From the NCBI GenBank assembly GCA_013399855.1, contig VXAY01005255.1, forward strand, positions 49,379 to 113,378: a stretch of 64,000 bases of DNA, written 5' to 3'. Shown in pieces: positions 40,801 to 50,790 of the stretch. A program made the translations under genes and the position numbers. The notes under the pieces were generated by a model that had not been told where the DNA came from, searched no databases, and saw only the letters and a program-made list of their open reading frames with translations. Within the stretch, counting starts at the first letter, position 1; every line of letters begins with the position of its first letter. Source of the stretch: Oxyruncus cristatus. Taxonomy: Eukaryota > Chordata > Aves > Passeriformes > Cotingidae.

Positions 40801-43800
40801 TTCCTCTGCTTTGCCTGCCTTTCTGGCTTTCTGCAGCAAAGACTCTCAAAAGAACAAGGGCAGAACATAATTGCTCAAGGATACAAGAAAGCCTTTCCCA
40901 GATGCAGTTTAGCTCTTGATCCTCTACAGGTGATACTACTCTGTCACGTCCTAAGTCAGGCCCGTACAGATACGTATAAAATCTTTTAGATTATGATAAA
41001 GAGCTTTTGTTCCCTACTGTCACAGGGGCATTCTGATACCATCTCTTATGGGATGATACTTGCCCCTAATTTGGCTGCTTTGTAATTGGCATGACTAGGA
41101 TGTCTGGCATCTTATCAGAGAGATTTGTCTAAAGAGTAAAGGTGCTTGATGCCTTCATTAGAGTATCTGCCTTATGAAAAACATTGTTATATCAGCCTCC
41201 TGACATATCACTGCAGGACTGGGAACCCCGTTGTGCCAGGAAGTGCACATTGAAATAACAGCAAGATGAATCCTAAATTCTTGAGAATGACAGAGAAATG
41301 GAAGCACAGGTAGCAGTAAGACCATTACACGTAGCACAGTAAATAGAACCTGGATATGGCAGTCATTTTGTCAGTATTGATTGTGTGGTGGAAGCAGAGG
41401 AGGAAGAACGGTGATGTTTACAGAAAGCTCCTGTGGTGTGACAGAGAAAATGGCACAAAACACAAAGGGGGATTTGGAGTCACAGTGACTAAGATTTACG
41501 TCACTAGCAGCATCAAAGGAGAAACCAGGCTCTTGGTATCATTGGAAAGTTGGTGGGTGGATTGAAAAGGGCCTTCAGGGTAAAGATGTTGGAGTTTTTG
41601 AGGACCAAGACATTACAAATTTTGAAGGAAGGTAAAAAGATGGTCAAATAGGATGTGTGTGGTGGTGTCTACAGCCAGAGAGCTCTTCCTCAGCTCCGAG
41701 GAACGCTAGACATCACCTCAGTAGTGGCACTGATCTGCGTAGCCTGTAGTGCTTTGGGAACTGATGAAGCTTAGGACCCGGTTTTCTTGGTCCTGCCCAA
41801 ATTGCTCACCACCTTAAAAGGTGCAGATGGGTTTAAGGGCAGGGCCTGCAAGCAAAGGATGGCAGATGCGTTAACAGACACCACATCAATTCAAGTCTGT
41901 GGGTGTACTTATGAAGAAGTTTGTCCTAGGATACTTAGGGAAGATGGGCTAACAGTCCTTGAGCTGCTAGTGGTTATCTTGGAGAACTGTGGAAGTTAAG
42001 GGGCACTGACTGATGTGTACAAGAAACCATTTCAGGTGAAGTGGTATAGTCCTTCTACTTCAGCTGACGCTAACACCGTTTCATCTCAAGTGTCGGTTTT
42101 GAGCAGTGTATTTGCAGAAAATTTGAACCAAATTAGGACAATTCCTATAAAAGCAAGAGTGATCTAGAGAATATTAATAATCAGAAAATTTAAAAAAAAA
42201 TAGGGAAAACATTGTGTTAGTCTTCAAATGTATAACAGGCTGCCTCAAGGAGTCTATGAGTAATCTGCTCGTGTCCATAGTGTGTAGAAGTAGTTAAGGA
42301 TTTAAATTGCAACAAGGAAGATTTAACTAACCCAATATGCAAAAAAAAAAAAAGTAGAAAAAAAGAGCTATGCCATAGGATAGTTTGCCTAGGGAAACTG
42401 AGACCTGTCCTGTCTTTGGAGGGTTAGATAGGTACATATTTGTGAGGAAACGGTTTATGTGAAATTGATCTTTCAGCTGATCTTGCCTTGCAGCTGAAGA
42501 ACAGACTGCATGACATCTTGAGATCTCTCCCAGCCTCATTCTCTATTATCCTGTAAAATGAGACAAAAATGAAGCGAGGAGAGTCAATGAAAGGCAAAAA
42601 AAGCCAGTGATGGGAAAAAGATTATGGGAGGAGCAGCTGTTGTCAGGTAGAGCTAGGTTGGATGCAGAGTATTGGAGTAACATGCTGTGCAAAAGGGATG
42701 GAAGCTCCCTTAGTGTTCAGGGGCCCTGCTTTATCTGTGCTGTATTTGAACATCTGGACTTTCTGGCTTGTTTCTTCCAGAGGTTTCACTGCAAGATTTC
42801 ATGAGGTGAAAGTGAAGGGAAATGCAGGCATCAGCTGGCAAAAGATCTTGGGGGGTTTTCTCTCTTTAGCTGACATAGACTTTACAAAGTTTGCTTGTTC
42901 AAATAACTGGTCTGTCTCTGGTGAGATATAACAATGGCTTGAGAAAATACCTGAGCAAACTAAGTTTATGGGCTTTCACTATGTGCCTGAATTTGCAGAC
43001 TCCAGCTCTTGGGAAAGCATCATCTCTTCCATCTCCCATGCCTTCATGATGCATTTCAAATGTGCCTTCAGAGACATTTGCCTACTTTCCTGATAGGGGC
43101 CATATTGCTCCAAACTAGAACATTACCCTTCAGAAACGTGCCTGACAGCTCCACAGGGTCCTGTGGCTGGGAGGCCCAGCTCTGTGACAGCAGAGAAGCT
43201 GAGCCCCAAGGGGCTCTGGGGCAGTAATACTTTCTGGGGGGGTCTGCCTCTTCCTGTGTCCCTGAACCGGGTGCTGACTACAAAACAAACTTTTCCAAGG
43301 GGTGGGACCACGTGTGATTTGAGGATGAGAAGCTTAACTTCTGCTCTGAAATAGCCTTCTGTAAATGTCGGTACATCAGTGACCAGAAATGGTTGGGAAA
43401 GGCTTAATCAATTCTTCTGGATCTAAGGTTGTTAGTACTGTTCTTGTTCCTCTTTTAAACTACACAGAAGCTCCACATTAGTTGGAAAATTCAATTTTGG
43501 GTGCAGTGTGAGCCAATGAAAAAGTGGAGAACCTCAGGGATAAAACAAACAGAGCTACTGAGACTCTTCTCTCAATCCAGTTCTGTTCAGTGAATAGACA
43601 GGATTTCCCTTCACAGAATATTTGAATAGAGGGTAGTTCACTTCCCCATACCCTGGATACTGCATATCCCTGGGTAGCAGTTGTGAGGACAGCAAGGTAC
43701 CACTTTAGAACCTCTACTCTAAAAAGTGCTTTTCTTTCTCATCTCACTGAAGTCTCAGTTCTGGTAGAGCACCATGAAAGTGACTGGCACCAGTGAAAAG

Positions 43801-46800
43801 CAGGTCAGTGTCAGCAGGGATAAGTCAAAGTAAACCTCGCATCCAAAGACAAGAAAATCACATCATGGTTTTAGCAGTATTTCTGTGTGATCAGGTGCCA
43901 CAGACTGCTGTGTGCAGTCACCCACGGCATCTGCAGGCACCAAGGTGATCCTAAAGGGGTGGAAGGAAGGCAGGAACCAGACTAAGACATTGGCTGCAGC
44001 TGCATAGGCATCAGAATCACAGAATATGCTGAGTTGTAAGGGACCCACAAGGATCATGGAGTCCAGCCCTTAGCCCTGCACAGGACCATCCCCAAGAGTC
44101 ACACCATGTGCCTGAGAGTATTATCCAAACACTTCTTGAACTCTGTCAGGCTTGGTGCTGTGACCACTTCCGTGGGGAGCCTATTCCAGTGCCCAGTTTC
44201 CCTCTGGGTGAAGAACCTTTTCCTAAAATCCAGCCTAAACCTCCCCTGACACAATTTCAGGTCATTCCCTCGGGTCCTGTCACTGATCACCGTAGAGAAG
44301 AGATCAGTGCCTGTCCCTCCTCTTCCCCTTAGAGAAAGTTGTAGGCTCTGCAATGAGATCTGCCCTCAGTCTCCTCCAGAAGAGCAGGAGCTGAGGGCAG
44401 CCACAGTGGGAAAGAAGTTGCCTTTGCAACAGCACAGTCCACCTGTGTCCAGCTTTGAATCCGCATCTGCTAGTCTCTAAGAGGTCATGGAAGAGGAAGG
44501 AGAAGGGGAGACCTTGGGAAATGGGTAGATTAGTGAAGTTTGATTCATGTTTCAGCATCTCCCTCACATGAGGGCAGTGACACTGTGATTCCAGCTGAAC
44601 AAAGATGCAAAGTGCTTTTCACCAGTCGAATGATAACTTAAACAAGCGAGCATGGGAAAATTGCTCTCTGCAGACCAAACTAAACAGAATTCCTGTTTAT
44701 CTAGGCTGTTTTCATGTCCTCGGACCAATCACTGTATTGAGCAAGTGTGAGCTGAAGCTGATTACAACTCTTTTTCCTATAACCATGCACATAAATAATT
44801 TGTCAACAGAGAAAAGTGTGCCTTCCCCTGTGGCTACTGGAGACTCTGGAAGAGATCCTGACACTCCAGCAGAGCCAGCCTGGATTTCCATTGCAAGGCA
44901 AAAGCAGAGGGGCATGCAGCAGGAGAAGGAACTTGACAGAGAAAAGCTTGTGGCTCCGGCTATTAAGTCAGATACAGAGAAACAGAATAAAGAAAAGGAA
45001 CAAACAGAGGTACTTACAGTAAAAATTTGTGATGCTTTTGTATCACCTTCCTATAGTATTCTTTTGATCTACTGCTATATTAGCAGTCATGCCATAATGA
45101 TTACAGATACTTAATGAGTGTGACCATAAGTAACAAAGACGGTACTCTCAGAAATGTGTTATGGATTTAGAGTTCTCTGGTTGTTCAGATATGTAATCGT
45201 GTATTTCCAAGAAATCCTGGAACTATGTGAAGTGTGTAAAATTTCTTGGCATACCTACCAGATCTGACATGTGTATTGGATGCTAAAATACCCCAAATGA
45301 GGTGCTAAACTGTAGTCTCTGATCTTTCTCAAAGCAGAGGGAATATGTTCTCTTTAACTATCCTTCTATGCACAGCATTTCATTGAACCTCCTCCTATAC
45401 CTCCTGACTGATTTAACACTGAATGAACAGCTCGGTCCCAGAAGCTCCTAGGTAACAATTTTTAGAGCCTTGAGAATTGAAATAGGATAAAAATAACTTT
45501 TGTATTTGTGGAGAGTGCCAAGATATAAATTCTGGTTCCCTGTATATAGATAATTCAGAAGCATGTGTGGTGCCATGGAATATGGCCTGACACTGCCTTT
45601 TCAAAGATCCCATGCAAAAGAGGATGATAGCTGTAGCAAGTGATCTTCCCAGATGACAAAGCTGTGCCAGCAGAAGTGCTTGGCATGAATCCAGAACACT
45701 AATAAGGCTTGCCTAGTACTGGACTATCTCACGGAGCAGCAGCATGCAAGTGCTGCCTGTTTTGCACCCTGCACAAGAAGAACCCCGCACTGATACAGGA
45801 ACATGTGTGTCCTATACCAGTATAGCATTCCCAGTGCAAATGGCCTACTTTCTTGCTTCAGATGGTACTGTTAGAAACCTAGACAGCTGTCTTATATCCC
45901 AAAATAAGAAATTTCTTCATGAGGAAATGTAGCAGTGGTTAAATTAACAAGAAATAATACCTGATAAGATGTTTAGGCTGCAATAATGCGTAACATTGTC
46001 GTAGCACTTAGATACCAAGGGCTTAAATGAACCCAAAATACAGTTTCTATGTCAGAACTAGAAACTCCAAATTCTAGCTGGCAATGATTTCTAAAATTCA
46101 CGCCATGCATTTTATTTCCCTATAGCAGCTAACAGAGAAACATGCCAAGATGCTCCTGACTGCAGCATATGAGGCTTGGTGCCACTGTGCTACTCCCACT
46201 TTCTCTTTCTCCCACATGGCACCAGGCACTATAATTTCAGGATAGTTTTTGATACTGGCAAGAAAATCTATGGGAGGATGTGTTTGATTTCTTTTTTATG
46301 AAGAATCCATTTACCATCAACTGTCCAAAAATACAGTGCCCTTACCCACAAAATCTGGGAGGTGGAAGGGAAACATGAGAGAACGAGAGTGTTTCCAAAT
46401 CCTGTGTATGTTAGTAGAGATGTGCAAAGGACTTGGAATACATTTTGCATTGAAGACTATAATTACTTACTCACAGATACCATTATGAATAAGAGATACA
46501 GATGGATAGTTTTAATTTGTAAAGTTGAGTATCATGGACGTTAACGTGAAACCACTGGAACGTTCTGAACAGGTATCAGCCCAAGGGAGAGGATTGGGAC
46601 TGATGTGTGTTGAACTGTAGCCAGCACCACATCCACTCCCTTAGCTTATGTTCTTCCAGACTGGACTCATTCTCCCTGCATTACTTGGATTTTATCCCTC
46701 TCTGTGCCTAGGGGTCAGCGAAGCAACAATGGAGCAAAACGTCCCACTTGGCAACTAAAACCACTTCTGAGGAGCAGAGGAAAGACACAAAGTCTGAAGC

Positions 46801-47747
46801 AAAGGAGCCTCTGCTGAGGACCAGTTCACTGTCACATTTTGTCCCTGGTAGGAAACAAAATGCTTAAAATGTAGGCTGTTACCTCATAACCTTGTCAGAA
46901 AAGTGATCCTGATCTCCTGCTCAGCCTCACATCAGCCAGGGCAGAGAGTTTTCTCGGCTCTAACATCTGGGGTTGCATATTCTTTTGACCAGTTTGATTA
47001 CAAACAAAAGAGTAACAGGGAGTAGCCAAACCTCATGTCGAAAGTAAGGTGAATTGAGAACCCTGGGCCATTTTACAGGATGAGGACCCAAATGCACCAT
47101 CCCAGTGTAAAATGTAAGCAAAAATATTTTCAATAGCATTCGATTTTAATGTGGCTTCCTCAGCAAGCTGAAATGATGTGATAACAAACTGCCTGACCAT
47201 CATTCCTCCTGCAATAACTTTGTGAAGTTCTCTGGTAAATTAAAATTTGAAAGAAGGGCAGAAGTTTTGAAGGTATAAAATTCTCGAGTGAATGCTTTTG
47301 CTAATGAAAAGACTCTCTGTTCCTTGGCCTGGGTGTTAAGACAGGGCACAGCAAGGAATCCAGGTCATCGTGTTGTGTTTTGGTAAATTTAGGGCTCAAA
47401 AGATATTAGTGATGAGAAAAACATTGTATTATTTAGAGCACAAAATGGTAATTTCCTCAATAACCTATTGCAGAAGAAGCTTCCATGTGAAATGTAAAGA
47501 TATTCCACCAGAGGGCAAGGCATGGGAAGTATTTAATAAAAGAGCTCGGGTGTTTAGCTGCACAGCAAGCAAGTGTAAATGCCCATGTGTTTTATTCACA
47601 GTAGCTCCATCCCCTGCACTGGTGGATAAGGAAGAAACAGGCCACTTGAAGAAAGCCAGTAATGCTTCTCCAGATGAGCCATCATGGATGGAACTGGCCA
47701 AGAAGAAATCTCAAGCTTGGAGTGATATGCCACAGATTATAAAATAG
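22763..47747 (+). CDS. CRACDL: CRACDL (KIAA1211L), CRACD-like actin-regulator family protein; ten coding exons
   Basis: Seen: ten exons with GT-AG borders (22763-22829, 23767-23932, 26574-26709, 27074-27238, 27860-27928, 31110-31337, 33579-35154, 44810-45009, 46712-46847, 47602-47747) join in frame into 962 codons plus TAG. The protein has a Lys-rich patch at residues 24-42, DSEDELE at 72-78, a [11 protein letters not shown] block at 85-95, PPPP at 134-137, DNSAAKHKL at 252-260, an acidic run near 292-299, a [16 protein letters not shown] block at 673-688, a [10 protein letters not shown]3-ligand-like stretch at 752-759, and a conserved end in WSDMPQIIK. Known: CRACD, the paralogue, binds and inhibits actin capping protein and supports cortical actin and epithelial integrity. 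Inference: this is CRACDL and not CRACD, because the long Glu/Arg coiled coil of CRACD is absent and the length fits what I recall for human CRACDL (about 960 residues). A cytoplasmic, actin-linked role is inferred from the family. Tandem donors at exon 8 could remove four residues. Confidence 0.85.
22830..23766 (+). other. CRACDL intron after the start exon
   Basis: A 937-base intron. Its last 109 bases are open in the frame of the next exon back to an ATG at 23658, so a retained or alternative-first-exon form is conceivable. No repeat recognised. Confidence 0.55.
23767..23932 (+). CDS. CRACDL: CRACDL exon encoding the Lys-rich patch and DSEDELE
   Basis: The acceptor is CACTTAG at 23766 and the donor is GA|GTAAGT at 23933. 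The exon enters in phase 1 and leaves in phase 2 and encodes residues 23-78. It opens with [19 protein letters not shown], a strongly basic block followed by a Ser/Thr-rich stretch and Y-DSEDELE. This block is a family signature near the N-terminus of CRACD-type proteins. The high Lys/Phe content could support binding to acidic membrane or protein partners or nuclear import, but that is inference. The frame stays open 5' of the exon back to an ATG at 23658. Confidence 0.88.
24352..24359. promoter_or_regulatory. Palindromic CRE (TGACGTCA)
   Basis: A full eight-base CREB/ATF consensus, with its CpG intact, in a CRACDL intron. Binding is inferred from sequence alone, and a single match this short could be chance. 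Confidence 0.35.
24451..24531 (-). mobile_element. CR1 LINE 3' end fragment
   Basis: About 80 bases of reverse-oriented CR1 3' end: TAGATTCATAGATTAATTTG, then GTTGGAAGGGACTTTAAAG, ATCATCTAGGTTCAACCCC and CTGCCATGGACAGGGA. Heavily 5'-truncated. Confidence 0.9.
26574..26709 (+). CDS. CRACDL: CRACDL exon encoding the [11 protein letters not shown] block
   Basis: The acceptor is TATTATTCTAG at 26573 and the donor is CAG|GTAATT at 26710. Its 136 bases take the frame from phase 2 to phase 0 and encode residues 78-123. [11 protein letters not shown] and [19 protein letters not shown] are blocks I recognise from the CRACD/CRACDL family, so this exon is the firmest single evidence for the identification. 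Confidence 0.9.
26710..27859 (+). other. Two short CRACDL introns flanking the PPPP exon
   Basis: Introns of 364 and 621 bases (26710-27073 and 27239-27859) flank the exon at 27074-27238. No repeats or further exons recognised. Confidence 0.6.
27074..27238 (+). CDS. CRACDL: CRACDL exon encoding the PPPP and [18 protein letters not shown] blocks
   Basis: This 165-base symmetric exon (55 codons, residues 124-178) follows a weak-tract acceptor ending CTGAAG at 27073 and ends AGA|GTGAGT at 27239. It encodes a short helix-like [10 protein letters not shown] lead, then PPPP at residues 134-137, then [19 protein letters not shown]. The Pro run could bind SH3, WW or EVH1 partners (inference). The acceptor is the least certain of the gene's borders, but the predicted junction LQ-LKLQ matches the family pattern. 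Confidence 0.86.
27860..27928 (+). CDS. CRACDL: CRACDL small exon, Ser-rich with acidic end
   Basis: A 69-base symmetric exon (23 codons, residues 179-201) lies between acceptor CCCACAG at 27859 and donor CAG|GTAACT at 27929. It encodes [20 protein letters not shown] followed by EEQ. Being small and phase 0-0, it could be skipped without shifting the frame, so it is a natural candidate for alternative splicing. Confidence 0.85.
27929..31109 (+). other. CRACDL intron, 3.2 kb
   Basis: No additional exon is supported. It holds a (TATG)n microsatellite at 28034-28057 and a purine-rich GAA/GAAA tract near 30130-30160. Open frames around 29039-29745 on both strands have no family features. Confidence 0.55.
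28034..28057. repeat. (TATG)n tetranucleotide microsatellite
   Basis: About five to six perfect tandem copies of ATGT/TATG lie inside a CRACDL intron. Confidence 0.85.
31110..31337 (+). CDS. CRACDL: CRACDL exon encoding the DNSAAKHKL block
   Basis: A 228-base symmetric exon (residues 202-277) with a strong acceptor TTTTTTCTCAG at 31109 and donor CAG|GTACTT at 31338. It encodes a Ser/Thr-rich stretch, then [18 protein letters not shown] and a basic tail ending RRFSQ. The [LF]-D-N-S-A-A-[KR]-H-K-L core is shared with CRACD, which supports membership of this two-gene family. Confidence 0.88.
31338..33578 (+). other. CRACDL intron with A-rich tract
   Basis: A 2.24-kb intron before the large exon. 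It contains an A-rich tract at 31920-32080 and no extra exon that I can support. Confidence 0.55.
31920..32080. repeat. A-rich low-complexity tract
   Basis: Runs of A interspersed with CAAAA, CCAACCAAAA and ATAAAAAAAA units extend over about 160 bases. The minus-strand open frame here is a product of this composition. Confidence 0.75.
33579..35154 (+). CDS. CRACDL: CRACDL large central exon (Ser/Glu/Lys-rich, low-complexity)
   Basis: This 1576-base exon encodes residues 278-802 and the first base of codon 803. The acceptor is TTTCTTGCAG at 33578 and the preferred donor is CCTG|GTAAGA at 35155. A second donor 12 bases earlier (TCCTG|GTAAAG at 35143) has the same phase. It begins [15 protein letters not shown] and an eight-residue acidic run, then a long, apparently disordered Ser/Glu/Lys-rich stretch. 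Conserved-looking islands are [16 protein letters not shown] (673-688) with a following [10 protein letters not shown] segment, and [10 protein letters not shown] (752-761). The E/R coiled coil of CRACD is absent here. Open frames on the opposite strand over this exon are shadows. Confidence 0.9.
38190..38244. repeat. Pyrimidine-rich (CTTTT)n tract
   Basis: A near-pure T/C run of about 55 bases on + (TTTTCTTTTCCTTTCTTTTT and similar), within the largest CRACDL intron. Confidence 0.8.
42190..42560 (+). mobile_element. Probable old CR1 LINE fragment
   Basis: Diverged CR1 landmarks on +: a TATAACAGGCTGCCTCAAGG block near 42230, a GCTGATCTTGCCTTGCAGC block near 42476, and GAGATCTCTCCCAGCCTCAT followed by TCTCTATTATCCTGT as a decayed tail. 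A 13-base A run sits in the middle. Borders are approximate. Confidence 0.6.
44011..44390 (-). mobile_element. CR1 LINE 3' region
   Basis: A reverse-oriented CR1 of about 380 bases: TCAGAATCACAGAATATGCT, GGGACCCACAAGGATCATGG, CTTCTTGAACTCTGTCAGGC, TATTCCAGTGCCCAGTTTCC and GGTGAAGAACCTTTTCCTAA in the order expected for the minus strand. It ends 420 bases before a CRACDL acceptor. The minus-strand open frame 44099-44353 is the decayed end of CR1 ORF2. Confidence 0.95.
44810..45009 (+). CDS. CRACDL: CRACDL exon with first W-x-x-[IL]-A motif
   Basis: A 200-base exon between acceptor TTGTCAACAG at 44809 and donor GAG|GTACTT at 45010 completes codon 803 and runs to residue 869. It encodes [20 protein letters not shown] followed by a charged, probably helical Glu/Lys-rich tail. 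The [11 protein letters not shown] stretch corresponds to a conserved C-terminal block in CRACD and resembles the motif in the last exon. The intron before it is 9.66 kb. Confidence 0.87.
45010..46711 (+). other. CRACDL intron, 1.7 kb
   Basis: No repeat or additional exon recognised. Confidence 0.6.
46712..46847 (+). CDS. CRACDL: CRACDL penultimate coding exon
   Basis: A 136-base exon between acceptor TGTGCCTAG at 46711 and donor CCTG|GTAGGA at 46848 runs from phase 0 to phase 1 and encodes residues 870-914. It is Lys/Ser/Thr-rich with a single Trp, and its end ([12 protein letters not shown]) aligns in character with the CRACD segment just before the last exon. The frame is set uniquely by the phases of both neighbours. 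Confidence 0.82.
46848..47601 (+). other. Last CRACDL intron, 754 bases
   Basis: No repeat recognised. The frame of the last exon is open upstream into this intron to 47370, which is chance read-through, since the family junction fits the acceptor at 47601. Confidence 0.6.
47602..47747 (+). CDS. CRACDL: CRACDL last coding exon
   Basis: The acceptor is TTTATTCACAG at 47601 and the frame closes at TAG 47745-47747. The exon encodes residues 915-962 and ends [20 protein letters not shown] followed by IIK. The W-x-[EA]-L-A-K-[KR]-K and AWSD-PQIIK end is a clear family signature that I recognise from CRACD. The terminal IIK could be functional, as the end is the most conserved part by eye. Confidence 0.9.
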
Positions 47748-48010
47748 AGTGATGCAAACAAATAGCATCTTTCATAGTTAAGTCAACTGCTTAACTGAAC
47801 TTCTACATACCAGCTAATCACAATGAAGAATCTCTTGATAAAGAAGAAGGGTTTTATTATACAGCTCTGGAGAAAGTGTGCAATAGGTGCAGTCAAAAAG
47901 TTTACCTTCAACTTTCTAGCAATCAGGATTGCAGTGGCAATGGATTCCTTCAGTTATGCTAAGGACGTACTTATACTTTGGAAAATAAAACTTTTGCCTT
48001 ACGTATTTCC
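47748..48010 (+). other. CRACDL: CRACDL proximal 3' UTR
   Basis: The sequence after the stop holds an AATAAA hexamer at 47984-47989 followed by T/GT-rich DNA, so a short 3' UTR of about 260 bases is possible. The end is approximate. Longer isoforms using later AATAAA hexamers (for example near 50025) cannot be excluded. Confidence 0.6.
47984..47989 (+). terminator. CRACDL: Poly(A) signal AATAAA for CRACDL
   Basis: This canonical hexamer lies 237 bases after the stop codon, with T-rich sequence 20-40 bases downstream. It is the first AATAAA after the stop. Confidence 0.6.
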
Positions 48011-50595
48011 TGCATTTTCTGCTTTTAATTATGTTTGCATCAAAACAGGATCTTTGTTAAACTTTGCTAAACTTCTGTTGCTACTGCTGGAAAATTCCAT
48101 TTCTTACGGTTTTCTCTGTTTACATTTATAAATCGTGCACTAACAGCCTGGTTCTGTGGATGTGTCTCACTGGAATCGCCTGACACACTTCCTACCAAGC
48201 TGTTAGGCCCATGGAGGTATTCACAAATAGCTGCTGCTGGGTGCTCCATTAGAACATGTTGCCTGAGCGGTGTGTTTGCCTGGCTGAGCCAGTGGTGCAG
48301 TTTCTGGAGTTAGGTTACATTTCAGGAGGCACAAATACAGACATTTATGCGTGACCACGACTCAAAATTCCTTGTCTCCTTCTCTGAGCAACCTTGGTTG
48401 CACAATGTTTGCAAGCAAGCGGAGCAGTAAGGAAACCGAACTGCAGCTGGAAGCTCAGCAATGCATTCACAGTTGCTTTCCTGCATGAATTTATCTCGTT
48501 GTAACTGGCTTTCCTTTTTGTGAAGGCTTCGTGCTCAGTTAGGAGGATGGTATTAGTAGCGATGGACAATACGAATTTAATTAGGAACTGAAAATCCTTG
48601 AACTAAAGTCCAAACTGAAATGCTGGGAATAACTGTGAATTTCATCATGGTGTCAGCTTCACATATCATCCCCTACATAATCTTAATTCCTCTCATTAAA
48701 AATCAGTAACATACAGATAGAGCATCTGTACTTGACTACCTTTATATAACATTCTCGTGCTCATTGGCCTGAGTGTCCCCCACCAGTTTGGGACTCCGAC
48801 TCATGAAGTCTTCTAGGCTCTTCACTTCCATTTGTTTAACAGGATTGACAATATAAACCAATTGTTGCTGATTGACTTAAGCCACTCTGAACATGTTTTA
48901 AGACCTCCCTGTGAGTTAAAGAAGCAAAGGACAAACCCTGTGATGCCCTGCTGCTAAGGCAAGCATTTCACTTTTTATATTCATGGGTGAATACTCCTGT
49001 ATTAGCACTGTACTCCCTGGGTTTATTTAGGTTTATCTCAGTGATTTTGTTTTTCTTGTCACATTAACATTCTTTTTGGAAAAATGTGGTCAGACTTTAG
49101 GAAATATAGGATTTGCAATTTCAAAACCTTGTCTTCTCCTCAGAGATGGGGAGGAAGACCTGAGCCCCCTCGGTAATGACAACAGCATTTTGTAATGAAT
49201 AAAGAAACAGAGAGCTGAGCATGTGAACATCCAACACACTGCTGAAGGTTTTCAGTCAGGTTGTCTTTCATCGTTGAAAATACCAGGAGGGAAAACAAGT
49301 TTTATGTTTGTCAAGGCTTTTGGAGAAAGACAGTCAGGGTGCATCACTGCCGAAATCCGCCTGCACGGCTGCTGGAAGCCTGGTGGGGCAGCTGCACAGA
49401 CCTGCTTCAGCCATCACAGCAGCTGTCAGTGGTCCTGACCCAAACAGGTTTCTGCCAGTTGTCCCAGGGTTTTCTCCTTCCTGCAGATCACAAAAAGCAG
49501 TGTGGGATACCCACTGAAATCAGAAGTGGCAAGACAGCTCTCTGTTAAACAGATCCACACCAGAAATAGTAATTTAATTACAGGACGTGCAACCTTGGGC
49601 TCAATTGTCTGAAGTTTGGTTGTGCAAAAAACTTTCACACTGCTCCCCCACGAGCAAGCATCCTTAATTTCAAGTGACTTTTTTTTTTTTTTGGTGGTAT
49701 TCAAATAATACTCTAGGACATACAGTGGAAAAAGGCACATTTTTCAGATACAGTAAAAACCATCTTTAACTCCCTCTCTTTCCAAAACACCCTTTTGGTA
49801 ATAAATAACTAATAGCATAAAGTGTAATTTTAAGATACGATATTACCTTTTGTAGCAATCTTGAAAAAAACTAACAGTTTCTGTATTAAAGGAGTATACT
49901 ATATTAAAAAAGACCAAATATGTATTCTCTAATGATTGCTACCCCATGAAAAGAGCACAGTGTTTCCAGGAAATGTAGCTAAAGGTAAGGTCTGTCTCCT
50001 TACAATTCCCTCCCTGTTTAAAACAATAAAAACTGTGTTGAATCACAGCTGAATTCCTGGAGCATGACCTGTGCAGCTGCATGGGGAAGAGTGCAAATCT
50101 CTTGGACTATCTCCTGTTTTCGTAGACAGATGCTCAGGAATAATGTAGGTGAAAGGCAGAGGTATCATGGCAAGACTTAGCTGCACCGTCTCAAGGGGAA
50201 CGAGCCCCGTGTCCAACCCCCTTGCAGGCGTGTCAAGGAGAGGAGGTGAATGGGTGATGAGCTCTTCACAGAGCACAGCCCTACACCTCATGTGGCATTT
50301 GGGATCTAGAGTTTGGAGCATGCTGAGGCAGGAAGCATCGGCTCGACATCAGCCTGCATTTTGCTGTTGACTCTGACGAGGTCCAGGTATTGCTGCCTTA
50401 GGGTTTCTGGTGGTTCCACTGGCTTCCATGTTTTCAGTGCCAAGTGGGTGAGAATGACTGCTGTGAGTAGTGACAGCCATCATTGTGGATTCCTACAAGC
50501 CCATGAGCATCATCTGACCTTCAAGGGAACGGACTGCAGCCCGCCAGGCTGCTCAGGCCTACCTGAAACAAACTCAAGATCTTGATCAATTCTGC
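48011..50595. other. Intergenic stretch 3' of CRACDL
   Basis: No coding exon or RNA gene is supported. A T16 homopolymer lies near 49678-49693. Another AATAAA near 50025 could serve a longer CRACDL 3' UTR. Confidence 0.45.
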
Positions 50596-50790
50596 CATAA
50601 TTATGGACCAGTTCAAGTGTCTCAAAATGTGCTTCGGAGGAGCAGTAACATGATGAACTTCTTTTCACACAAAGCAGAGTTACGCTGGAACAGATTGCCA
50701 CAGGATATTGTAGACACCATAGGTTTAGTTGGCTTCAGAATGCAGATAGGCAAACAAGTGGAAGACAAAACCCAGCAAGTGCTGCTCAAC
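50596..50790 (+). mobile_element. Possible ancient CR1 fragment
   Basis: ACATGATGAACTTCTTTTCA followed by GCTGGAACAGATTGCCACAG and GGTTTAGTTGGCTTCAGAAT recalls the decayed C-terminal end of CR1 ORF2 (the N-F-F, W-N-R-L-P, and G-F blocks). No tail remains. Confidence 0.5.

Larger units (their letters stand above)
35155..44809 (+). other. Largest CRACDL intron (9.66 kb)
   Basis: No extra coding exon is supported. It contains a pyrimidine tract at 38190-38244, a short (TG)n near 39133-39144, a probable old CR1 at about 42190-42560 and a clear CR1 at 44011-44390. The open frame at 37925-38452 includes the T-rich tract and is not credible as a gene. Confidence 0.55.

Noticed and set aside
44099..44353. 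84-codon open frame on -
   Set aside because: It is the decayed end of CR1 ORF2 inside the CR1 copy at 44011-44390.
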